Assembly (NCBI GenBank): GCA_900323505.1
Contig: OOIN01000004.1
Location: 1,426,001 to 1,490,000, forward strand
Length of the DNA: 64,000 nt
Direction: 5' to 3'
Source: Ustilago trichophora
Taxonomy: Eukaryota; Basidiomycota; Ustilaginomycetes; Ustilaginales; Ustilaginaceae
In this document: piece after piece, positions 18,901 through 28,035 of the stretch
Layout: the number at the start of each line of letters is the position of its first letter
Position numbering within the stretch: the first letter of the stretch is position 1
Program-made: the position numbers and the translations under genes
The notes under the pieces: generated by a model
Told to the model about the DNA's origin: nothing
Databases searched by the model: none
The model's input: only the letters and a program-made list of their open reading frames with translations

Positions 18901-19989
18901 TCACAGATCACCTCTCTCTCTCAGCTCCAGAATCTGCTCTGTTTTAGCCTCGACCTGTTCCCACACTTCGTCGGCGCTATCCCAATCAGCGCTGATCTCG
19001 TAGATGTTGCCCTGGTCCCTGTACTTCTTCACCAGTGGCTCTAGCTTGTCTGTGTACTTTTTGAATTCCTCTACCTTCTCCTTCCTGTCCTTTTCGTCTG
19101 AAGACTTGGGGAGGCGAGCCTCAAAGTCTTTCAGCGGGAGATCGTAGAATGAAAAGCAAAAGATGGGAACAATCTCCTTTTCGATTCGTTGAGCGTCTTC
19201 AAGGGTGGTGGGAAAGTTGTCTAGGATCAGGGATGTGCGCTTGTTGGACGATGTGCGGGAGGCGAGGATGGAGGAGAGCTCATCCAGAGAAGAGGGTTGG
19301 ATGATATCGTCAAGCTCAGAAGAGAACCGATTAAGCAGGCGTTTGGCTTGCGTCGTCTTTCCAGAAAGAGAAGGGCCGACGAGGCATAGAAGCGTCACTT
19401 GGTCCTTCGAGTACTTGGGTCCGGAGCCGGATGCCTTTGTGTCGTTCGGCTTGCGTGCTTCTTCCGCGTGGGTCTGCCCGCCAACAAGCAGATAGGCTGC
19501 TCCAGCAACGGCGAGAGCGGCAAAGAGAATCTTGCTCGTGGACGAGGACAAATCCTTTGCCTGCTGCTTTGTGTCTTCGGCATTCAGCTTGGCGCTGACT
19601 TTTTCCTTGGCAAACTTCTTGCCCTCTTCTACAAGCCGATCTTTTGCATCTTGTTTCAGGTCCTGAGAAGGGGTGGAGCTGGAAAAGGACCGCGAGGGTC
19701 CTGCAGCTGCACAAGACCACGTCGAAGCGTGACGACTACGCAGACCTGTGCGAGCCGAGGCAGTCGAGCCGGCTAGGATTCCGAACGCCTCAGAAATGCT
19801 TCGTCGAGAAGTGTATGTGTCGGCAGAGCTGGTGCCTGGCTGAACGAAGGAGTTGGCGGACGAATTGATCTGCGATGCAGAGGCAGCAGGTGGGAGCTTG
19901 CACGCAAGTCGAGGAACTCTGGATGCAACACGCTGGTCTCCCATGGCGCAGCCACGTCTGGCTGAGGTCGAGAGGAATCGTTGCATCAT
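18901..19989 (-). CDS. Membrane-anchored adenylate-kinase-like P-loop protein, probably mitochondrial
   Basis: 362 residues from the ATG at 19989. That start gives MMQRFLSTSARRG, a classical mitochondrial presequence. An upstream in-frame ATG at 20163 would add 58 residues with no targeting character and is less likely. A Ser-rich region and a charged helical segment (about 165-200) are followed by one membrane span (KILFAALAVAGAAYLLVGG). The C-terminal half has a P-loop (GPSLSGKTTQAKRL) of adenylate/UMP-kinase type, LILDNFPTT resembling the kinase 'LIDGFPR' strand but with the usual Arg lost, and a helical end. The LID region appears short. The likely arrangement is one span with the kinase-like domain exposed in the intermembrane space or matrix. 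Catalytic activity is uncertain. Confidence 0.75.
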   Translation of the reverse strand: MMQRFLSTSARRGCAMGDQRVASRVPRLACKLPPAASASQINSSANSFVQPGTSSADTYTSRRSISEAFGILAGSTASARTGLRSRHASTWSCAAAGPSRSFSSSTPSQDLKQDAKDRLVEEGKKFAKEKVSAKLNAEDTKQQAKDLSSSTSKILFAALAVAGAAYLLVGGQTHAEEARKPNDTKASGSGPKYSKDQVTLLCLVGPSLSGKTTQAKRLLNRFSSELDDIIQPSSLDELSSILASRTSSNKRTSLILDNFPTTLEDAQRIEKEIVPIFCFSFYDLPLKDFEARLPKSSDEKDRKEKVEEFKKYTDKLEPLVKKYRDQGNIYEISADWDSADEVWEQVEAKTEQILELRERGDL

Positions 19990-20703
19990 GTTGGCACTTT
20001 TTCCCCTTGAGGCTGTTTTCGTTGTCAGTCGGTAAAAGTACGCGGCGATGCTGTCCGAACTGAACCGGTGAGATCTCCAGCTAGGGGAGCACTTAGTGAA
20101 GGCGGTCCGTGCAAGTCGTCGAAATCCGGATGATGGTGGCTGAAGGATCAAGTTCACATCCATCTGTAGCTCTGTATCAAGCTCTGCTATAGACTGTGCA
20201 GTCTCAGTTTGCTAATCATAGCGAAGCGGAGGAAGCTTGCTTGGTCACGGTTCGCATGGGAAATTTTAGGCATAGTTTGTGGAGGCGGGGAAGCCAATTT
20301 GTGACATCATTTTTTCGTCTGCTGCACAGCGCGTCCACCAAAAAAAATCCCTCCGCCTGCAGCAGACCCTTCCTGTTCGGGATTCTAGTCTAGCCTCCGT
20401 CCGGAGAACAAAACTCAAGGAACTGCATCACGCAGATCATCATCACGCAGATCATCATACTCAACATCGAAAAGAGACAATGCTGCTGGAGAAAGTGGTA
20501 TCAGGTGCCAGAACATTCAGGGAGAAGAAAAAGTACAGAGAGTTGCGCTCAGAGGAGAGCTGCAAAGAGCGAGCAACGAAAACCCGTGAGCTAGGCATGG
20601 ACAAGGGGGAATCTATAGAGGCGGTTGTGCATCTATCATCTTGACTCTATCAACAGGGTGTCATCAGAAGACGCTGCGACGTGTCGTGTAGCTCTTTGTG
20701 TAT
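19990..20703. other. Intergenic region with a 15 bp tandem duplication
   Basis: 714 bp between two minus-strand genes: the promoter of the kinase-like gene and the 3' region of cystathionine gamma-lyase. It holds ATCACGCAGATCATC repeated twice in perfect tandem (20427-20456). No gene is supported. Confidence 0.55.
20427..20456. repeat. Perfect tandem 15-mer, two copies
   Basis: ATCACGCAGATCATC at 20427-20441 and again at 20442-20456. Confidence 0.9.
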
Positions 20704-21999
20704 TCATAGACCGGCTGCTTTGAGGCCGGCCTCGAGGTCCCTGATGAGATCGGCAGTGTCCTCGATACCGACACTGACGCGGATGAGGTTGTGGCCAATA
20801 CCGATCTTGATCCTGTCCTCGAGCGCTACGGAGCCATGGGTCATCTTGGAGGGCAGCTCAATCAAGCTCTCGACACCACCAAGCGACTCTGCCAGCGTGA
20901 AGACATTGAGGTTGGAAAGGATCTTGTCGGCAGGTTCGTCGTCAGCGGGGTCCGACTTGATGCGGAACGAAATCATGCCACCGTATGCAAAGGCGCCATT
21001 GGCACCAGTGGGGCCCGCAGCGGCAGCGCGCTTCGAGATCTGTCGTCGGGCAACCTCGTGACCGGGGTGCGATGGAAGACCGGGGTAGATGACAGTCTCG
21101 ACAGAGGGGTGCGCCTCGAGGAACTGCGCAATGGCAAGAGCCGACTCGCCGTGTGCCTTCATGCGGAGCGAAAGAGTCTTGAGACCACGAAGTGCGAGCC
21201 AGCAGTCGAAAGGCGAGGGGATGGCACCGATGCTGTTTTGCAGGAAGGCAAGACGGTCAGCCCATGCCTCGTCATTGGTGACGGCGACGCCCATGACGAC
21301 GTCACTGTGTCCGTTGAGATACTTGGTGACACTGTGCATGACAAGGTCGGCACCGTGTGCGATGGGGTTCTGGAACCATGGGCTCATGAACGTGTTGTCG
21401 ACGACAATCTTGATATCCTTGCTGGCGTTGGGATGGTTTCGGACGAGTTTGACAATCAGAGGGATGTCGATGACGCGGAGAGTGGGGTTTGTGGGGGTCT
21501 CGATCCAGACGAGCGAAGTCTCTTTGCGGATGGCAGCATTGACACGCTCGCTGACGTCGGCCTCAGGGCCATCCATCTCGACAAAGCTGGTCTGAATGCC
21601 CTGCGACACGGTGGCCACTTTAGTGAAGTAGCGGTAGGTACCGCCGTAGACGTCGTTGACGCTGACGACGTGCGAGCCCGAAGGCATCGAATTGAGCACG
21701 GTGGCAGTGACAGCAGATCCAGACGAGAAGGCGAGACCACGACTACCGCCCTCGAGAGCGGCGACAGCGCGCTCGAACGAGTCACGGTTGGGGTTGCCAG
21801 ATCGCGAGTACTCGTAGCCCTTGTGGTTGCCGATGCCATCCTGAGCGAAGGTGGAGCTCAGGCTGATGGGTGGGATCACAGCGCCGGTGGCTGGGTTGGG
21901 CTCGGAGCCGATGTGGATGGCCTTGGTCGAGAAGCCGATGGAGGAGGAGTGGGCATCGCTGTGGCCGTTGGAGGCGCCGTTGCTGGTGGGGACTGTCAT
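20704..21999 (-). CDS. CYS3: Cystathionine gamma-lyase (PLP enzyme, transsulfuration)
   Basis: 431 residues. The enzyme cleaves cystathionine to cysteine, 2-oxobutyrate and ammonia in the cytosol. The family N-terminus (FSTKAIHIGSEPNPATGAV, PPISLSSTFAQ) is present, along with the cofactor-binding EYSRSGNPNR, the SGSAV region and the PLP lysine K226 in SVTKYLNGHSD. The C-terminal LAESLGGVESL is standard. Cystathionine gamma-synthase and beta-lyase are related, but the N-terminal motif and length fit gamma-lyase best. The ATG at 21999 is chosen: the 22 codons upstream are open only from a GTG. The complementary strand is open for 443 codons, which reflects strong codon bias here and suggests high expression. 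Confidence 0.92.
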   Translation of the reverse strand: MTVPTSNGASNGHSDAHSSSIGFSTKAIHIGSEPNPATGAVIPPISLSSTFAQDGIGNHKGYEYSRSGNPNRDSFERAVAALEGGSRGLAFSSGSAVTATVLNSMPSGSHVVSVNDVYGGTYRYFTKVATVSQGIQTSFVEMDGPEADVSERVNAAIRKETSLVWIETPTNPTLRVIDIPLIVKLVRNHPNASKDIKIVVDNTFMSPWFQNPIAHGADLVMHSVTKYLNGHSDVVMGVAVTNDEAWADRLAFLQNSIGAIPSPFDCWLALRGLKTLSLRMKAHGESALAIAQFLEAHPSVETVIYPGLPSHPGHEVARRQISKRAAAAGPTGANGAFAYGGMISFRIKSDPADDEPADKILSNLNVFTLAESLGGVESLIELPSKMTHGSVALEDRIKIGIGHNLIRVSVGIEDTADLIRDLEAGLKAAGL

Positions 22000-22410
22000 C
22001 TTGGACGAGGAAGACTTGTGCCAAAACGATTGAACTTGGTCGAGTATGATGGTAGCGAGAACCACGATCGCGTTGAAGCTGGCTCCTTTGATATTCTTGG
22101 TCCCTTGAGAGTGTGGAGATAGGAGCTAGAGTGGGACCTGTTGCCGGTGCTCAGGAAGCTGTGGTGTCTTGTGGTGGACAGCCACGAAGTTTGACCCACA
22201 AATCACGCAAGCGACTCATGTTCTTCGTTGTCAGTTCACACAACTATTTTTTTTCCCCTCTGGCTTCGAGTCCGGAGCTCAGCAGGCCGGGTGTACAGAG
22301 CGCTTCTGCAAAAGATGGCTGGCTGGTTGGATTGGCCAGGGTTCGTCATTCCATCCGAGCACCGTTGAGCAGCTCGGCCGTGGCAAAGACAGGCACAAGG
22401 GTCCTTCTGC

Positions 22411-22440
22411 AGCAAGCAAGCAACCAACCAACCAACACCA
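22411..22440. repeat. AGCA/ACCA tetranucleotide microsatellite
   Basis: Three AGCA-type units followed by four ACCA-type units. Confidence 0.8.
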
Positions 22441-25179
22441 CTCTGGCGATTTTGGCCAAAATTTTACAGTCAGCTGTCGGATTTTAGCTCGTTCCGAGAA
22501 TTTCATGTCCTGACCGTTTGGACCGTACTTTGTGGCACACTGAACACGCTTCTTGGCAACGCCGATCAATTTGCCGCGGAAACGCATCGCACATCCAACA
22601 TCGTGTTGACGTTGTCGCTGTATGGCAGCAGCATGCGGTGCGCCCTTTCGTGTGGCAAAGGATCGCCAACAATACTCTTCCGACATCATCTGCCAGAGCT
22701 GATAAGCTTTTACGAGCTTGGCTTGTCATGAATGACCAAGGTGGTCGGTCGTCTGAATCGGTGGGGTGAGCTAATTTCCAGCGATGGCGTGCTTGGAAAT
22801 GGTCGTCAGTGTTCATACATCGATCCTGGAATGTCAACGATTCCGCGCGAGAACCGTGGGACGAGGATACTGATGTCACATCCCTGTCAGTTTACATTTC
22901 AGGCCTTTACCCATCCGTGTTCCGAGGCTCAGAATTTGTGGTGATGCCCAATAAAACAAAAAACAAAAAAACACAAAAAGGTGACAGAAACGATGGTACA
23001 AAAAAAGGTTGTTTAAGATATTAGCAACAACCCTGATCGGGATCTCTGTTGAAGCCGACCATGATCGATCCCATATCCTCGCGAGGCATCGTGAGCGAGA
23101 TACGATTCCAGCGGGAACGTTGATGTCCTCTCAAGCTCGCTTCAAGCGCTCTAGAACGGCAGCAACGCAGACGAGACTTGGAGCAGCGTCAACTGAACAC
23201 CAGCAATGCTACAGAATGGAGCTACGGTAGTCAGACCTGCTGGTAACAATGACCTCGGCAGACACGATGCACCAAGCGACGGCGAGGCAAATCGTTCACG
23301 ACTGCACAGCCGAGGGTTTAGAACGCTATCGTCGAAGCGAGTGTAGATGGCAAGACTCCGAACGGCACTGCAAGTCGCCGACCATAAGCTGCAGAGCTGA
23401 CCGGCTCGTGCGGCGTTGCATAAAGAACAACATCGACGCCACCTTGCCAGCTCGTACACCACATTCGAAAAAAGCTTTCGACACTCGGTCGGAGTCAAGT
23501 TGATGGTTGGCCCCAGAGGGTTTGTGAAGTACAGTACAGGGTCCAACATCGCTGCAATGCGAGTCGACGGTGTTTCCAGGGAAAACAGTACCGTCGAACT
23601 TGGCAGACCAGCGCCAGGCCGCTTCTTCCACCACTTCCTTTCTGGGGAAGGGGAGCAGCAGCACAAGAAGCGTGGTGATGTACAGTGCTCTTCGCAGCAG
23701 CTCAGCTGTTGAGTTCTGGTCGAAGCCGGGGGTTTGGGAAAGGTAGATCCTCGGCTAAGTTACTGTACGAAGATCGACAATACACCTTGCCGTCAACAGA
23801 GACCTGACATTTTTCTTTAGAGTCACAATTTTCAGTTCCGTCCTGGTGGACAATCGCATCGCCATTTAGTAGTGCTTCAGAGTCCCTTTGATGCATTTTG
23901 TAGCACGCACAGTACTCAGCAGTCTACCTTTTGTGCTGACCATCTTTCGCAGAGCTGTCGCTCGTGTTCTCCGCGTTTGTCTCATTTCGATCTGCTCACA
24001 CTGTCTCATCAAACAAGCATCCTCCACGTTCATGTGAAGCTTTGCAAAGGAGGTCAATTTAGCCTTGCTTGCAAAAGAGACGAGTGCAGCAGCAAACAGT
24101 GTTTTGACATCCTCCACGGCAACAGGTCATGTTGACGAGCATGCACAAGATCGACCGCATCCAGATGGCTGTTGCTGTGCGGTCAAGTGGCTGAACGCTG
24201 ACGGCAGTGGCCTCGGTCTTCCGGGCCAAGCGCTGAGTGAATGCATCTCGGATGATCAAAACAAAGAGCTGATGGGCCCATCCAACCTTGAAATATGATC
24301 CCAAAGTGAAAGCGCAGGACTCTCGAGCAATCTTGTACAGCGCCTTCGGACAGAGTGCTGTCTTTCCCTTACCCTAGAGGAGAGTCAAGAGGTTCAAAGG
24401 AAGCATCGACAAAAGAAGGGTTCGGACTTGAATATGCAGGCTGGGTTTTGAATTTGAGCCAGCGAACGCGCGAGGGCCGCGTTGGAAGCCTCTGAGCCTG
24501 AGACTGACAACGAGCCTGACGCTGCAGCTCAGTGCCCCAGTTTTTGAGTTCAAGAAGTGTTGTTCTTTCTTTGAACTTTGTACATGCTGCATGTGTGAGA
24601 GCTTGCGCGATGCGCTCCATCCCTAAAATTGGCATTTCTGACCCGTCCCCATTCATGCACAATAATGCACAACCTCGCGAGTGGTCGAGCCTCGGGCTTC
24701 CCCTTCCGCTGGCTTCTGTCAGCTCTCTACATTCTTGCCTTCGGCTGTCCCCCGTCGCCTTGATTTGCCTTGATTTGCGTCGTGCAGCTGACTCCGTCTT
24801 GATGTCCTTCTCTCTACCTTCCCTCCTCTTGTCTGCCTGCGGATGAATGCTGAGCTGCGCTGCAGCTTCTGACTCCGCCGGTCTTTGTTGCCGTGTTGTT
24901 GTAAGTAATGCACAGCAGCTGTCGTGGCTGCTAAAGTGCGTTCAGACGGGATCCCTGCGCTGTCCTTCCTGTTCACCTTACTGGTCACGCCCCTCGCTAT
25001 GGATCGATACTCGCCATGCCCTGCCATTCCAAAACTTCACGGCACGTTGCTGCCCATTCCTTGTCACCTAGCCTCGACCCCTCAAGGAAGCCGTTCTAAC
25101 TCCCACGCCTCGTGTCTGACTGCAAGTTTCGGTGGGTTCCTCGTAATTGGCGCTCCTCAAAAGCGATCCACTTCCTAGA

Positions 25180-25390
25180 CCCCTGACCTGTCGTTTCACC
25201 TCGACTCTTTCTTCACCTTCCTCTTTCAACCATCATCATAACCACCACCATCCCTTTCCCCAGCTCTCCTCTTCACCACTTGCTCCCCTTCCCCCAAGGT
25301 CTCGTCCACTGTCTCCATTAAAGGATCTTCATCCAGCTTCCAGACAATTCACATTCTTTTGATTCCCCCAACTCCAGCTTATCATCGACC
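25180..25390 (+). promoter_or_regulatory. CT-rich core promoter/leader of the secreted glycoprotein gene
   Basis: Long pyrimidine-rich tract (for example ctttcttcaccttcctcttt) ending just before the ATG at 25391. Such tracts mark strongly transcribed genes in filamentous fungi and basidiomycetes. The transcription start is not mapped. Confidence 0.5.
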
Positions 25391-26263
25391 ATGTTCGCCA
25401 AGTCTGCTATTCTCGCCCTTGTCGCCGGTGTCCTCGGCGTCACCGCTGGCTACGACCCTGCCCACATGCCTGCCAAGACCGACGCCAAGGGTGGTCAAAC
25501 CGGTTACAACGACTGTCAGCAGCGATATGGTGCTACCAACCCCAAGGCAAAGTGTCAGAACGTCTTCATCAACTCCGTCAAGGACTTCTGTCTCTGGGGT
25601 CCTCCCAACACTTCGAGCTCCGACACCGTTGGCGACCTTGAGGCCGTCATGGTCGCTTACTGCATGAAGTCCGGTTACGGTACCCGTCTCATCCCCAACG
25701 GCACCATCAAGGGCGCTCACTTCCTCAAGACCCCCTCCTTCGTCCAGGTCACCGGTACTGGTGACTTCACCAAGATCCATATCCGTGCTGGTGACGAGGG
25801 TGGAGAGCTCGACCCTCACGGCGCCACCGGCTCCGGTAACCCCGTTGGTGGTGTTGTCTTCACCCGTGCCTACACTGGCAACTGGGAACAGCTTCCCGAG
25901 TGGCAGAACTTCATGTCGGCCACCGAGTACTGCTTCCGTGCTTGCCGCGCCGGTCCTTGGGCTCGTGAGTGGTGCCCCCACATCTACGATGTCATGGGCT
26001 GCCAGTGGAACGAGCCCGCCAACTACGACGTTGGTGTCTTTGAGCAGTGCGACGGTATCGAGGGCCAGTGGCCTGGTGTCTACTCTGGTTCCACCTGGTA
26101 CCAGGGTGTCAGGCCCACTCCCGCCGCTCAGCCCGCCGGCAAGAGCTCCAACTGCCGATACTACCCCTCGATCTCGAACGGCCCCGCGATCAAGACCCCC
26201 TCGAAGCGATCCGTCATGGCCACCCAGGTCAAGCGATCCCCCGAGTGGGAGGAGGAGCCTTAA
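25391..26263 (+). CDS. Secreted 'macrofage activating glycoprotein'-type protein
   Basis: 290 residues with a clear signal peptide (MFAKSAILALVAGVLGVTAG). The mature protein has the conserved blocks of a basidiomycete secreted family usually labelled macrofage activating glycoprotein: GYNDCQ, CQNVFINSVKDFCLW, YCMKSGYGTRLIPNGTI, GDEGGELDPHG, FMSATEYCFRAC, CPHIYDVMGCQWNEPANYDVGVF and STWYQG. At least ten cysteines suggest several disulfides. It lacks the Ser/Thr-rich GPI tail found in many relatives and instead ends in a short tail with two Lys-Arg sites (SKR-SVMATQVKR-SPEWEEEP). Codon use is strongly biased (the opposite strand is open for 303 codons), so expression is probably high. Molecular function is unknown; it is likely extracellular or wall-associated. 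Confidence 0.88.
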   Translation: MFAKSAILALVAGVLGVTAGYDPAHMPAKTDAKGGQTGYNDCQQRYGATNPKAKCQNVFINSVKDFCLWGPPNTSSSDTVGDLEAVMVAYCMKSGYGTRLIPNGTIKGAHFLKTPSFVQVTGTGDFTKIHIRAGDEGGELDPHGATGSGNPVGGVVFTRAYTGNWEQLPEWQNFMSATEYCFRACRAGPWAREWCPHIYDVMGCQWNEPANYDVGVFEQCDGIEGQWPGVYSGSTWYQGVRPTPAAQPAGKSSNCRYYPSISNGPAIKTPSKRSVMATQVKRSPEWEEEP

Positions 26264-26929
26264 TTGGCTCTCCATCTCTGCTCCAAGCCACATTGTTCCC
26301 GTGGTCTTTCTCGTCGCTCCTTTGAAAGTCGAGCGCAGAATATCTTCATGTCAATAGCAACCTCATCCCCAGTAGAACATTGTTGATCTCCCTGAACGAT
26401 TCATTCAATCGTCTTCAGGATGTTGATCCTTAGATGCCTTCGCTGCTTGTCCCCGTTGCTTCCACCATGTCTTCAGCAGTTATACTGTAGGTCGTCATCC
26501 ATATGCTTCGCACTAGGTCCTTGTCTCAATACCGCATTCATCGTTCGCAACAAGTTGGTTTCCCCTCAAGCGTTGACTGGCCCAATTTGTGTGTATGAGG
26601 ACAGCGCTTGAAGCTCGTTGCATATGTGTGAGCGTATGAGGGTATGGCCGTATGGCCGTATGAGCATTTGAGCGTTTCGTGGTTGTGCTCACGTGCTGTA
26701 TCTGGTGATTGAGATCAATTAAATCGGATTCAAATCGGGGTGTAAAGGAAGCCCCGATTCGCTTATTGCTCCACTTTGCCTCTAGGGAGACAGACGCGCG
26801 CCGACCACTTCCCAAAAGCGGAGAGAGTTACACAATCCTGCGAACACTCTACCTTGGCTTTCCATATCACACCGTCAGCAAACGTTACTGCACGCAACCA
26901 ATCCAAAGCAAGCCATACAATCGCCCAGC
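26264..26929. other. Intergenic region
   Basis: 666 bp between the glycoprotein and DUF427 genes on the same strand. A short tandem stretch ggtatggccgtatggccgtatg lies near 26641-26662. No coding signal. Confidence 0.6.
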
Positions 26930-27781
26930 ATGCCTCCGCGGCCAAAGGAAAATGTAAGCATCCTATCCAGCTGCCAGTCATGTGGCTGGATCTGTTCTGT
27001 TGGCTGACCCGAACTTGTGAGTTTGCTTTTGACATACCAGGTCTGGAACTATCCCAGGCCTCCCGCACTCCAGTCGACTTCAGCTAGGCTGAGAGTGATC
27101 TGGGTCACACCTTCCAAGCAAGAGCTTGTGATCGCCGAGACAACCCAAGGCTACCGTGTCCTTGAGACTTCTCACCCCCCCACCTACTACTTCCCGCCCA
27201 GTAGCGTCAAGATGGACCTCATCAAGCCTTCCAAGGCTCGGCGCACCATGTGCGAGTGGAAGGGCATGGCAGCTTACCACGACCTCCAATTCAGCAAAGA
27301 TCAAGGACCCGTCGTCTTTGGCCGGATCTGGTCCTACCCTCAGCCGACGCCCGGATTTGCTTCGATCAAGGATTATCTTTGTTTCTATGCGTCTAGTCAG
27401 ACTGATCCTGAGCGCCTCGGACACTGGAAATGCGTATGTACCCAGCCGCTGTAGCCGCTTTACTCCCGCCGATCTGGATCGTATTGACATGTCTCGAAAC
27501 ACTCTGACCTCCTCGAATGCCTCCAGATGGTCGACGACGACGAGGTGAAGGCCCAAGAAGGCGACTTCTGTAAGTATCGCCCTCCATGCTTGCTTTCAGA
27601 GAAAGAGTAGACACTGATCCCATGCCTTTGCACTCATGTAGATGGCTCCTGGATCACGCCCGAGATCACCGGTGGTGACCGCGGCTTCAAAGGAGGTAAG
27701 TCAGAATCTCTGCGTCGGCAATGCCGACTACAACACCCCTTCCGCTCCCAACCCCCAGAACACGACGTCGCTTCGGCATAA
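26930..27781 (+). CDS. DUF427-domain protein, five exons
   Basis: Exons 26930-26953, 27041-27433, 27527-27569, 27642-27695 and 27759-27781 give 178 residues. All introns are GT-AG and 63-93 bp long. The protein opens MPPRPKEN-VWNYPRPPAL and carries the DUF427 features: a CEWKG core (TMCEWKGMAAYHDL), YPQPTPGF, IKDYLCFYAS and the terminal FYGSWITPEI-GFKG block. The splice choices are fixed by this last block, which is split by the third intron. The fourth intron is a multiple of three, so retention would add 21 residues but keep the same stop. DUF427 proteins are small single-domain proteins of unknown biochemical role. The first exon codes for only eight residues. Confidence 0.85.
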
Positions 27782-28035
27782 TCGGCGAAGAGAGTCACAT
27801 ATTCTTTGAACGGATCTGGATCAAAGAGTGTGACTTGACTGGACCAGCAAAAGGGTAAGCACATGCAAGTGCTTTCAGTCTTCCTCCTTGTGCATCCTTT
27901 TTTTCATCGCGGCGCATCCACACGGCACCATCCTGCCTCTGGACGCCTCGCCTTCTTTTCAAACCTCCCTGCCTTTTCAGATCACTGACCGGAAATATCT
28001 GACATTGACTGCCTACTGACAACGCATCCTATACT
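27782..28035. other. Short intergenic/leader region before DCP2
   Basis: 254 bp. An open stretch reading IIGEESHIFFERIWIKECD lies just after the DUF427 stop but is out of frame with it and has no start; a possible leader intron (GTAAGC at 27855 to CACAG at 28061) would remove most of the space. Not resolved. Confidence 0.4.

Larger units (their letters stand above)
22000..25390. other. 3.4 kb gene-free region between divergent genes
   Basis: The largest gap in the window, between cystathionine gamma-lyase (-) and the secreted glycoprotein (+). Open frames are at most about 170 codons, overlap on both strands and lack recognisable domains. It holds an AGCA/ACCA microsatellite (22411-22440), one GTACAGTAC (23529-23537) and, in the last 200 bp, a strongly CT-rich leader. 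A small non-coding RNA gene cannot be excluded by eye. Confidence 0.55.

Noticed and set aside
20791..22122. 443-codon plus-strand frame opposite cystathionine gamma-lyase
   Set aside because: It is the exact shadow of a well-recognised enzyme. Strong codon bias (few TTA/CTA/TCA codons) leaves the complementary frame open. The same explains 14677-15843 and 13299-14252 (opposite NOG2), 37398-38402 (SHMT), 25382-26293 (glycoprotein), 41031-41825 (OLE1), 31302-32072 (exopolyphosphatase) and 62422-63960 (RasGAP).
23009..24300. Several 70-170 codon frames on both strands
   Set aside because: They overlap each other, show no domains and have no codon bias like neighbouring genes.
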